The translations under genes and the position numbers were made by a program. From DASYAE01 sp036501535 (GTDB lineage Bacteria; Actinomycetota; Actinomycetes; Streptomycetales; Catenulisporaceae), in NCBI GenBank assembly GCA_036501535.1, contig DASYAE010000190.1, positions 1 to 33,128 of the forward strand: 33,128 bases of DNA, written 5' to 3'. Under the pieces are notes generated by a model. It did no database searches and was not told where the DNA came from. It saw only the letters and a list, made by a program, of their open reading frames with translations. Numbering within the stretch: position 1 is the first letter of the stretch; each line of letters starts with the position of its first letter. This document shows, piece after piece, positions 23,561 through 30,250 of this stretch.

Positions 23561-24363
23561 TGGGTCTCGCCCTCCCCGAGCACCGCGGCGTCCTGCACGT
23601 CGCCGGGGCGGGCAATGCCGGACGCGCCGGACTCGAGCGCCTTGGGCTTGCCGCCGGCCAGCTCGAGCTTCATCCGCTCCAGCTCGCTGTCCACGCCGGT
23701 GCCGCTGGAGAGCCGGTTGAGCTCGGAGTCGATGTCGTCGCCCGCGGTCAGCTGCGCCAGCGGGTCGTCGAGCGCGCCCGAGGCGGTCAGCTCTGTCATG
23801 GCATCGGCGCGGGCCTGCAGCTGCGCGGTCTTGTCCTGCGCGCGCTGAATGGCCATGCCGACGTCGCCCATCTCCTCCGAGATGCCCGTGAGCGTCTCGG
23901 CGATCCGGGTCTGCGCCTGGGCGGCGGTGTAGTTCGCCTTGATGGTCTCCTTCTGGGTGCGGAAGGCGTCGACCTTCTGCTGTGCGGTCTGCACGGCCTT
24001 GGTCAGCTGCTCTTCCTGCCGCACGAGGTTCTCGTGCTGCGGGGTGAGCGACTGCAGCTGCTGCTGCACCGTGGTACGCCGGGTCAGCGCGTCGCGGGCC
24101 AGGTCCTCGCGACCCATCTCCAGCGCCCGCCGGGCCTGCTGCTCCCGCTTGTCCGCGTCCTGCTGGACCTGCTTGATCTGCAGCTCGATGCGCTTGCGTG
24201 CGGTGGCGACGTCGGCGAGGGACCGGCGCAGCTGGACCATGTTCTCCATCTGCTTCTGGTACGCGTAGTCGAGCGTCTCGCGCGGATCCTCGTACTTGTC
24301 CAGAGCCTTGTTGGCCTTGGACTTGAAGATCAAGGACATCCGCTTCATGACTCCGTCGGCCAT
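23557..24363 (-). CDS. pspA: Phage-shock protein A (PspA/IM30 family)
   Basis: The product has 268 residues from ATG 24363, with AGGAGGG directly upstream; the alternative ATG 24348 (MKRMSL) lacks proper spacing. The start MKRMSLIFKSKANKALDKYE followed by DPRETLDYAYQKQMENM is the hallmark PspA membrane-binding helix. A long Gln/Glu/Ala coiled coil follows (about residues 30-200), and then an acidic tail (about 200-268) ending GEGETQ. PspA assembles into membrane-repairing ESCRT-III-like polymers. It heads the group pspA, pspAA, htpX, pspAB, as in many actinobacteria. Confidence 0.93.
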   Translation of the reverse strand: MADGVMKRMSLIFKSKANKALDKYEDPRETLDYAYQKQMENMVQLRRSLADVATARKRIELQIKQVQQDADKREQQARRALEMGREDLARDALTRRTTVQQQLQSLTPQHENLVRQEEQLTKAVQTAQQKVDAFRTQKETIKANYTAAQAQTRIAETLTGISEEMGDVGMAIQRAQDKTAQLQARADAMTELTASGALDDPLAQLTAGDDIDSELNRLSSGTGVDSELERMKLELAGGKPKALESGASGIARPGDVQDAAVLGEGETQ

Positions 24364-24547
24364 TTGCCCTCCTGGTCCCCCTTCAGCGGCGCCGTCGAGC
24401 GGCGGCTCGTGTGGTCAGTGCCAACGATAGTTCTTCCCGTAGTGCCTGGGCCAACAGCCCGGCGGAATTCGTAGCGCGCGACGGCGCGATGGAGGGCTGA
24501 GCCGAATCTCCGCCTCAGCCGGGTTATGTACCCGGCGGCCCAGCGTT

Positions 24548-24553
24548 TACGCT
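24548..24553 (+). promoter_or_regulatory. -10 element of a probable leaderless promoter (DUF3043 gene)
   Basis: TACGCT is followed by 7 nt and then GTG at 24561. No ribosome-binding site is present. The hexamer is identical to that of the ArsR-type gene at 15965. Confidence 0.6.
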
Positions 24554-24560
24554 TCGTTGC

Positions 24561-25178
24561 GTGTTCCGACGACACTCCGATGAAAATGCCACCGCAGACG
24601 CCGCGGTCAAAGATGCTGCTCCGACGAAGACGGTCGACAACGAGCTAAGCCAGGCGAGCAGGAAAGGCCGTCCGACGCCCACGCGGCGTGAGGCGGAGGC
24701 GGCGCGCAAGCGGCGGCTCGGCGGGATGCCTGCGGACCCGAAGGAGCGGAAGGTGGCGGAGCGTTCGGCGCGTAACGCAGCCTTCGACCGACAGCGCAAG
24801 GCGCTGCGCTCAGGCGACGAGCGGAACTACCCGGCGCGCGACCGCGGCCCGGTCGCGTCGTTCATCCGCGACTACGTCGACGGCCGGCTGCGCCTGCTCG
24901 AGTTCCTGATGCCGTTGATCGTGCTGTCCTACGTGCTGCTCTTCACCGAGCGCGGTTCGTCGACCGGCAGCGCCGTCACACTCGCGATGCAGATCGTCAT
25001 CGTCCTCGGGGTGGTGCTGGTGGTCCTGCTGGCGCTGCGCGTACGGAGTGCGGTCCGCAAGGAGTTCGGTGCGGAGGCGGTGCGCGGCGCGACCATGTAC
25101 ACGGTGTCCCGCGCAGTGATGCCGCGGTTCCTGCGCCAGCCGAAGCCGCGGGTCACCTTCACCGGCAAGCAGAAGTGA
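24561..25178 (+). CDS. DUF3043 membrane protein
   Basis: The product has 205 residues from GTG 24561. The first half is charged: a KGRPTPTRREAEAARKRRLG segment and NYPARDRGPVASFIRDYVDG RL, a strong DUF3043 signature. Two membrane helices follow, at about residues 114-130 and 141-162, with a basic C-terminal tail (FLRQPKPRVTFTGKQK). The family is nearly confined to actinobacteria; its function is unknown. Start choice rests on the leaderless promoter and on family length. It is divergent from pspA. The last codons and stop are duplicated just downstream. Confidence 0.85.
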   Translation: MFRRHSDENATADAAVKDAAPTKTVDNELSQASRKGRPTPTRREAEAARKRRLGGMPADPKERKVAERSARNAAFDRQRKALRSGDERNYPARDRGPVASFIRDYVDGRLRLLEFLMPLIVLSYVLLFTERGSSTGSAVTLAMQIVIVLGVVLVVLLALRVRSAVRKEFGAEAVRGATMYTVSRAVMPRFLRQPKPRVTFTGKQK

Positions 25179-25197
25179 GCCCCAAGCAGAAGTGAGC
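25166..25197 (+). repeat. Perfect 15-bp direct repeat containing the DUF3043 stop codon
   Basis: CAAGCAGAAGTGAGC occurs at 25166-25180 and again at 25183-25197 (period 17). The first copy holds the last codons and the TGA stop. The end of the second copy continues into a perfect palindrome GTGAGCTCAC (25192-25201). Confidence 0.9.
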
Positions 25198-25242
25198 TCA
25201 CAGAGGGCCGGCATCCTTGTGCGACGCTCATCGAAGCAGGGA

Positions 25243-25248
25243 TAGGGT
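25243..25248 (+). promoter_or_regulatory. -10 element of a probable leaderless promoter (aldo/keto reductase)
   Basis: TAGGGT is followed by 6 nt and then ATG at 25255. No ribosome-binding site is seen. Confidence 0.55.
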
Positions 25249-25254
25249 CGGCCC

Positions 25255-26253
25255 ATGGAGTTCCGTCATCTCGGCCGTAGCGGCTTGGTCATCAGCGAGA
25301 TCGCGTACGGCAACTGGGTCACCCACGGATCGCAGATCGAGGCGGAGGCCGCGCACGCCTGTGTGCACGCCGCGCTCGATGCCGGGATCACCACCTTCGA
25401 CACCGCCGACGTCTACGCCGGCACCCGGGCCGAATCAGTGCTCGGCGACGCCCTGCAGGGCGAGCGCCGCGCGGGTCTTGAGATCTTCACCAAGGTCTAC
25501 TGGCCGACCGGGCCCGGGCGCAACGACACCGGCCTGTCCCGCAAGCACATCATGGAGTCGATCGACGGCTCGCTGAAGCGGCTGCGCACCGACTACGTCG
25601 ACCTCTACCAAGCACACCGCTTCGACGTCGCCACGCCGCTCGAGGAGACCATGCTCGCCTTCGCGGACGTGGTGCGCTCCGGGAAGGCGCTCTACATAGG
25701 CGTCTCGGAATGGACGGCGCAGCAGATCCGCGACGCGGCGGCGCTGGCCAGGGAGCTGCGGGTGCCGCTGGTCTCCTCGCAGCCGCGGTACAACATGCTG
25801 TGGCGGGTCATCGAGCCCGAGGTGCTGCCGGCCTCGGTCGAGAACGGGATCGGCCAGATCGTCTTCTCGCCGATCGAGCAGGGCGTGCTGACCGGGAAGT
25901 ACCGGCCGGGCGAGCCGGTGCCGGCCGGATCGCGGGCCACCGACTCGGCCGGCGGCAACTTCATCAAGCGGCACCTGACCGACGACGTGCTCACCCGGGT
26001 CCAGCAGCTGCAGCCGGTGGCGCAGGAGGCCGGGCTGACGCTGGCCCAGCTGGCCGTGGCCTGGGTGCTGCAGAACCCGGACGTCTCCGCGGCGATCATC
26101 GGCGCCAGCCGGCCGGAGCAGGTCGCGGAGAACGTGAAGGCGGCCGGCGTGAAGCTGGACGACGGGCTGCTCAAGCAGATCGACGACATCCTGGAGCCGG
26201 TCGTGGTGCGCGACCCGGGCCGGACCGCCCTGCACGCGCCGACGCGCGCGTAG
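25255..26253 (+). CDS. Aldo/keto reductase (potassium-channel beta-subunit-like group)
   Basis: The product has 332 residues, a full (beta/alpha)8 barrel. The catalytic tetrad is intact: Asp49 and Tyr54 (FDTADVYAG), Lys80 (IFTKVYW) and His121 (DLYQAHRFD). The NADPH-binding end is also visible (AAIIGASRPEQVAENVKAAG). The sequence EFRHLGRSGLVISEIAYGNW and the length place it near the AKR6/YghZ-type group, which reduces aldehydes such as methylglyoxal with NADPH. The physiological substrate is unknown. It is expressed from its own leaderless promoter and is probably not co-transcribed with the cob genes. Confidence 0.9.
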   Translation: MEFRHLGRSGLVISEIAYGNWVTHGSQIEAEAAHACVHAALDAGITTFDTADVYAGTRAESVLGDALQGERRAGLEIFTKVYWPTGPGRNDTGLSRKHIMESIDGSLKRLRTDYVDLYQAHRFDVATPLEETMLAFADVVRSGKALYIGVSEWTAQQIRDAAALARELRVPLVSSQPRYNMLWRVIEPEVLPASVENGIGQIVFSPIEQGVLTGKYRPGEPVPAGSRATDSAGGNFIKRHLTDDVLTRVQQLQPVAQEAGLTLAQLAVAWVLQNPDVSAAIIGASRPEQVAENVKAAGVKLDDGLLKQIDDILEPVVVRDPGRTALHAPTRA

Positions 26254-26278
26254 CGGGGCAGGTCTCGAGGCGGCGGCT

Positions 26279-26503
26279 TTAGGCGGGCGGGTCCTCCTGG
26301 AGCGACATCGGGCCGTACGTCACGGTGCCGTCCTCCAGGAGGGTCACCTGCTCGACCTCGGCGGCCAGCAGTTCCGGCCAGTTCTCGCCGATCCAGTTCT
26401 CCGCGTCGCTCTGGGTCGAGAAGGCGGTGTGTTCACCCTCCACCGGGACGACCGGCTCGACCTCGGCGCCCGCCGCGTTCTCGTACCGCCATGTGAAAGC
26501 CAT
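26279..26503 (-). CDS. Small conserved actinobacterial protein
   Basis: The product has 74 residues from ATG 26503. It is acidic and soluble, with three Trp residues (FTWRYENAAG; AENWIGENWPELL) and VEQVTLLEDGTVTYGPMSL. I recognise this as a type of small hypothetical protein found in actinomycete genomes, without a known function. The start has a TATCGT -10 exactly 6 nt upstream and no ribosome-binding site, so it is likely leaderless. It is divergent from cobU, whose start is only 24 bp away, so the two promoters must overlap. Confidence 0.75.
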   Translation of the reverse strand: MAFTWRYENAAGAEVEPVVPVEGEHTAFSTQSDAENWIGENWPELLAAEVEQVTLLEDGTVTYGPMSLQEDPPA

Positions 26504-26509
26504 GCCCCA

Positions 26510-26515
26510 ACGATA
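26510..26515 (-). promoter_or_regulatory. -10 element of a probable leaderless promoter (74-residue protein)
   Basis: On the minus strand TATCGT is followed by 6 nt and then ATG at 26503. Confidence 0.55.
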
Positions 26516-26527
26516 GAGGACCGTTCG

Positions 26528-27166
26528 ATGCCTTTCCCCGGCCCCGCCTCGGCGGGCCTTCCGGCTGACGGCGCCTCAGCCCGGCGGCTGCTCGTGCTCG
26601 GCGGGGCCAGGTCGGGGAAGTCGTCTTGCGCCGAGCGCGTATTCGCCGCGGAGCGCGACGTGATCTATGCCGCGACAGCGCCCCGGTATGAGGGTGATGC
26701 CGAATGGGCCGAACGGATTGAGCAGCACCGACGTCGGCGACCGGCCACCTGGTGTACCGAGGAGGTCGGCGGGCGTCCGGCGGCTCTTGCCGAGTTGCTG
26801 CGCGGCGACGGACCGCCGGTTCTGGTCGACTGCCTGACGCTGTGGCTCACGGCGGCGATGGATCACGCGGATGCGTGGGATGAGGAGGCGTGGCGCTCAG
26901 GGCGTGCGGCGACGCGGCTCGCTGAAGAGACCGACGGGCTGGTCGCCGCGTTCCGGGGGTCGCCGCGCCGGATCGTGGTGGTGAGCAACGAGGTCGGCTT
27001 CGGACTGGTGCCCGAGTCGCCGGGCACCAGGCGGTTCCGGGACGAGCTCGGCCGGCTCAACCAGGCGTTCGCGGACGCCGCCGACGCGGCGCTGCTCGTC
27101 GTCGCAGGGCTGCCGCTGGTACTGAAGGCGCCTGCGGATGCGGCGCCGGCCGAGGGCGGCGGCTGA
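26528..27166 (+). CDS. cobU: Adenosylcobinamide kinase / adenosylcobinamide-phosphate guanylyltransferase CobU
   Basis: The product has 212 residues from ATG 26528, with a GAGGA site 7 nt upstream; a longer frame from 26429 overlaps the divergent gene and has no start signal. The P-loop GGARSGKS lies at residues 25-32. The His that carries the GMP is expected at His67 (WAERIEQHRRRRPATW). VDCLTLWLTAAM and VVSNEVGFGLVPESPGTRRF are further family blocks. The enzyme phosphorylates adenosylcobinamide and then attaches GMP, preparing it for CobS. It leads the cobU-cobT-cobS series on the plus strand. Confidence 0.93.
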   Translation: MPFPGPASAGLPADGASARRLLVLGGARSGKSSCAERVFAAERDVIYAATAPRYEGDAEWAERIEQHRRRRPATWCTEEVGGRPAALAELLRGDGPPVLVDCLTLWLTAAMDHADAWDEEAWRSGRAATRLAEETDGLVAAFRGSPRRIVVVSNEVGFGLVPESPGTRRFRDELGRLNQAFADAADAALLVVAGLPLVLKAPADAAPAEGGG

Positions 27167-27255
27167 ACGGCTCGGCCCCCTGCTCGAAACTGCGCTGTCG
27201 GAGGCACGGCCCTGTTGGGACTCCCGAGGCCGCGACGCGTTAGGCTCCGTGGACG

Positions 27256-28350
27256 ATGGACAAGATACAGCTGGAGCAGTCCGCCGAGAGGGTCGCCCGG
27301 CCGGACGACTCGATGCGCAAAGCGGCCTTGGCGCGGTGGGCCAATCAAGTGGCGCTGCCGTACTCGACCTTCGGACGGCTCGAGCAGTTGGCCGCCTGGC
27401 TCTGCGCGGTGCAGGGAACCTGCCCGCCGAAGCCGATCGAGCGACCCCGGGTGGTGGTCTTCGCCGGCGACCACGGGATCGCGCAGAAGGGCGTCAGCGC
27501 GTACCCGCCGGAGGCGACAGTTGGGATGCTGCGCCGAATGGCTGATGGCGGAAGCCCCCTCCAGTCGCTCGCCCGAGTGAACGGCGGGACGGTGCGGCTG
27601 GTTGACGTCTCCGTGGACTGCGACCCGGCGGACCTGGCCGACCTGCCCGTCGAGGCGACCGCGGCCCGGATCCGGCGCGGCACCGGCCTGATCGACGAGG
27701 AGCCGGCGTGCACCCGCGACGAGGCCTCGGCCGCGTTCGAGCTCGGCATGGCGATCGCCGACGCGGAGATCGACGCGGGCGCGGACCTGCTGCTGCCGGC
27801 CCAGATCGGGGTCGGGCACTCGACCCCGGCCGCGGCGCTGGTCGGCATCCTGGCCGGATCGGACGCGGCGAGCATGACCGGCCGGGGCAGCGGCATCGAC
27901 GACGCGGCGTGGATCCGCAAGTGCGCCACCGTGCGCGACGCGATGCGCAACGCCCGGCCGTCGATCACCGACCAGATCGAGCTGATGGCGGTCTGCGCCG
28001 GCCCCGACTTCGCCGCGCACACCGGGTTCCTCGTCCAGGCGGCCGCGCGGCGCACCCCGCTGATGATCGACGGGCTGGCCGGGGCTGCCTGCGCGCTCGT
28101 GGCGCAGCGCATCGCGTTCCGGATGCCGGACTGGCTGCTGGCCGCGCAGAACGGTGCGGACAAGGCGCAGAAGAAGGCGCTGGAGCGGCTGAACCTCCAG
28201 CCGCTGCTCGACTTCGGCGTGCGGACCGACGACGGCTGCGGCGCCCTGCTCGCCCTTCCGCTGCTGCGCTCGGCCGCCGCGGTGCTGGCCGAGACCGGCA
28301 CCTATGCCGAAGAGGGTTTGCCGGAGCCGGTGCTGCGATCGCGGCTCTAG
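27256..28350 (+). CDS. cobT: CobT-family nicotinate-nucleotide:dimethylbenzimidazole phosphoribosyltransferase, active-site variant
   Basis: The product has 364 residues. Family blocks are clear: VVFAGDHGIAQKGVSAYPPE, then MTGRGSGIDD, VRDAMRNARP, HTGFLVQAAARRTPLMIDGL and LLALPLLRSA. CobT activates the lower-ligand base of cobalamin. The catalytic Glu in the C-terminal GEGxGA block is Asp326 here (RTDDGCGA), and the Glu of the EMGIGNTT block is Gln183 (AQIGVGHST). The protein may use another base or be less active; its position between cobU and cobS argues that it still works in the pathway. A TAGGCT hexamer lies 9 nt before the ATG with no ribosome-binding site. The stop overlaps the cobS start by 1 nt. 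Confidence 0.9.
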   Translation: MDKIQLEQSAERVARPDDSMRKAALARWANQVALPYSTFGRLEQLAAWLCAVQGTCPPKPIERPRVVVFAGDHGIAQKGVSAYPPEATVGMLRRMADGGSPLQSLARVNGGTVRLVDVSVDCDPADLADLPVEATAARIRRGTGLIDEEPACTRDEASAAFELGMAIADAEIDAGADLLLPAQIGVGHSTPAAALVGILAGSDAASMTGRGSGIDDAAWIRKCATVRDAMRNARPSITDQIELMAVCAGPDFAAHTGFLVQAAARRTPLMIDGLAGAACALVAQRIAFRMPDWLLAAQNGADKAQKKALERLNLQPLLDFGVRTDDGCGALLALPLLRSAAAVLAETGTYAEEGLPEPVLRSRL

Positions 28351-29192
28351 TGCCGCAGCAGACAGGCTTTCGGGGATCGATCCGCCGCTACACCGACGGG
28401 CTGCGCCTCGCTGTCAGCACACTGACTGTGCTGCGGGTCGGCACGCCGGCGGCCGTCGGGCCGGGCGTCGTCGGCGCGGCGATGGCCTGCGCGCCGCTGG
28501 TCGGGGTCGGCCTCGGTCTGGCGGCGGGCCTGGCCGGCCTGGCGGCGCGCGGCTGGACCGGATCGAACCTGCTGGCCGGCGTCGTCGGCATCGGCGTTCT
28601 CGCGGCCCTGACCCGCGCACTGCACCTAGACGGCCTGGCGGACACGGCAGACGGGCTCGGGTCGGGCAAACCGGCCGCGGAAGCGCTGGACATCATGAAG
28701 CGCTCGGACATCGGGCCGTTCGGCGTGGCGACGCTGGTCCTGTTGACCGTCTTTCAGATCGGCTGCCTGGACGCGGCCTTCCAGCACGGCCGCGGCTTGA
28801 TCGGCGTGATCGCGGCGGCGGTCGCGGGGCGCCTCGCGGTGACGGCCGCGTGCACGCCGCCGATCCCGTCGGCCCGGCCGGAGGGCCTGGGCGCGTGGGT
28901 CGCCCGGACGGTGCGCCTCAGGACCGCGATCGTAGTCGGCGTCGTCGCAGTGGTTGTATGCGGCGGGCTCGGGACGGTCCCCGGCATCGCGTCAGACCTG
29001 GCCGGCAGCACGCTGCACGAGCGGACCGAGACGGCGGTCCTCGCGGCCGTCGCCGTGGTGGCCGGGCTCGGCGCGGCGCTGCTCCTGCTGCGCCGGTGCG
29101 TCGCGCGGTTCGGCGGCATCACCGGCGACGTGCTCGGCGCGCTGGTCGAGACCGGGACCGCGACCGCGCTGCTCGTTGTGGCGTTTCACTGA
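28350..29192 (+). CDS. cobS: Adenosylcobinamide-GDP ribazoletransferase CobS
   Basis: The product has 280 residues from GTG 28350, which overlaps the cobT TAG, so translation is coupled. It is a polytopic membrane protein with about seven hydrophobic segments. The catalytic family motif HLDGLADTADGLGSGKPA is at about residues 92-109, followed by MKRSDIGPFGVATLVLL. The enzyme joins adenosylcobinamide-GDP (from CobU) with alpha-ribazole (from the CobT product) to complete the nucleotide loop. The gene ends with a duplication of its last codons and stop. Confidence 0.92.
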   Translation: MPQQTGFRGSIRRYTDGLRLAVSTLTVLRVGTPAAVGPGVVGAAMACAPLVGVGLGLAAGLAGLAARGWTGSNLLAGVVGIGVLAALTRALHLDGLADTADGLGSGKPAAEALDIMKRSDIGPFGVATLVLLTVFQIGCLDAAFQHGRGLIGVIAAAVAGRLAVTAACTPPIPSARPEGLGAWVARTVRLRTAIVVGVVAVVVCGGLGTVPGIASDLAGSTLHERTETAVLAAVAVVAGLGAALLLLRRCVARFGGITGDVLGALVETGTATALLVVAFH

Positions 29193-29209
29193 GTCCGTTC
29201 ACTGAGTCC
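29185..29209 (+). repeat. Perfect 12-bp direct repeat containing the cobS stop codon
   Basis: TTCACTGAGTCC occurs at 29185-29196 and 29198-29209 (period 13). The first copy contains the last codons and the TGA stop of cobS. Confidence 0.9.
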
Positions 29210-29255
29210 ATCGAGTCGGCGGCGCTGAAGCCGGCCGATTGCCGCCCCGCGTGCT

Positions 29256-29561
29256 TCAGGCCCGGCCGTCGCGGTCGGCGAGCCAGTCCCGGAACAGGCC
29301 GGTCAGCTCAGTCCGGGCCTGCGGGGACAGCTCCTGCGGATCGATCTGGCCGGACAGTGCGACGGAGGCCTTGATCTGCGCGAGGTATTCGCCGCAGTTC
29401 GGGCAACGGGCCACGTGGTATTCGAACCGGGCCCGGTCGGCGTCGCCGAGGGCTCCCTCGAGGTAGTCGGTGACCAGCTCGACGGCGTCGCGGCACAGGA
29501 GCGGCGGCTCGCCGCGAGCAGCGCGCATCCGCGGGAACCAGCCCGGCCGAGCCTTGCTCAT
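29256..29561 (-). CDS. Soluble zinc-binding anti-sigma factor
   Basis: The product has 101 residues from ATG 29561, with AAGGAGG 9 nt upstream. It carries the anti-sigma zinc motif His49-x3-Cys53-x2-Cys56 (HVARCPNCGEYL), preceded by LLCRDAVELVTDYLEGALGD. No membrane helix follows, so it is a cytoplasmic factor like RsrA rather than a membrane-bound one. In this family, oxidation or ligand binding at the zinc site can release the sigma factor. The start overlaps the sigma gene's stop by 4 bp (ATGA), so the pair is made together. Confidence 0.9.
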   Translation of the reverse strand: MSKARPGWFPRMRAARGEPPLLCRDAVELVTDYLEGALGDADRARFEYHVARCPNCGEYLAQIKASVALSGQIDPQELSPQARTELTGLFRDWLADRDGRA

Positions 29562-30157
29562 CGGTGCGTCACCTCCTTGTCGAGCCGGTCGAGCACGGCC
29601 CGTACCCGGGTGCGGCCGCGGTGCAGCAGAACCCGCTGATTCACCTCGGTGATGGACATGATCTCGCAGACTTGCGCGGCGGTCATGCCTTCCAGGTCGC
29701 GCAGGGTGACGACTTGGCGCTGACCGGGCGGCAGGTCGTCGATGGCCCGCCGGATTCGCTCGATCAGCTCTGCCTGCTCGGCCGCGTCGGTCGGCGGATC
29801 GGCCCATGCCGCCACCGGTTCGGCCCAAGCGCCGTCGGCCTGGAACAGCGCCGGATCCACCGCCGGGCCCTCCGGATCGACCGGGATGATCCGGGCCTCC
29901 CGCGCAGCCATGCTGCGCGCCCTGTTCGCGCAGATCTGGAACAGCCAGGTGCCCAGCGAGCTGCGCCCCTCGAACCGGTCGAGTCCGCGCAGCAGCCCGA
30001 TCCAGGTCTCCTGGACCACGTCCTCGGCCAGTTCCCAGCGCGGCGCGAAGGAGAGGGCGAATCGGATCAGGCGGGGGTGATAGCGCTCGACCAGCGCTTC
30101 GAAGGCCGACTCGTCGCCGGCGCGCAGCCGCGCGAGCAAGTCCTCGTCGGTCTCCAC
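29558..30157 (-). CDS. ECF-type RNA polymerase sigma factor
   Basis: The product has 199 residues from GTG 30157. Region 2 is clear: LARLRAGDESAFEALVERYH, WELAEDVVQETWIGLLRGLD and SLGTWLFQICANRARS. Region 4 is at the C-terminus: AIDDLPPGQRQVVTLRDLEG followed by MTAAQVCEIMSITEVNQRVL. An acidic/Pro linker (about residues 95-125) joins them. It directs transcription of an unknown stress regulon and is held by the overlapping zinc anti-sigma factor. Its own promoter shows a housekeeping-type TAGACT 8 nt before the start rather than a GGAAC/CGTT site, so autoregulation is not evident here. Confidence 0.92.
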   Translation of the reverse strand: METDEDLLARLRAGDESAFEALVERYHPRLIRFALSFAPRWELAEDVVQETWIGLLRGLDRFEGRSSLGTWLFQICANRARSMAAREARIIPVDPEGPAVDPALFQADGAWAEPVAAWADPPTDAAEQAELIERIRRAIDDLPPGQRQVVTLRDLEGMTAAQVCEIMSITEVNQRVLLHRGRTRVRAVLDRLDKEVTHR

Positions 30158-30165
30158 GAGCGTCG

Positions 30166-30171
30166 AGTCTA
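30166..30171 (-). promoter_or_regulatory. -10 element close to the ECF sigma start codon
   Basis: On the minus strand TAGACT is followed by 8 nt and then GTG at 30157, leaving a leader of about 2 nt. Confidence 0.45.
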
Positions 30172-30250
30172 ATGACCCGTGACGAGCGAGCCGCAGACCG
30201 CCGCCACAGGAGACGCCATATCAGTCCTCGTTGATCTGGCCGGGTCCGGC

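Noticed and set aside
24364..24560. ECF-type GGAAC/CGTT promoter before pspA
   Set aside because: The region holds no such pair at a suitable spacing; only the htpX upstream region does.
26200..27255. Cobalamin riboswitch before the cob genes
   Set aside because: The B12-box and other conserved blocks are absent, and the gaps are too short.
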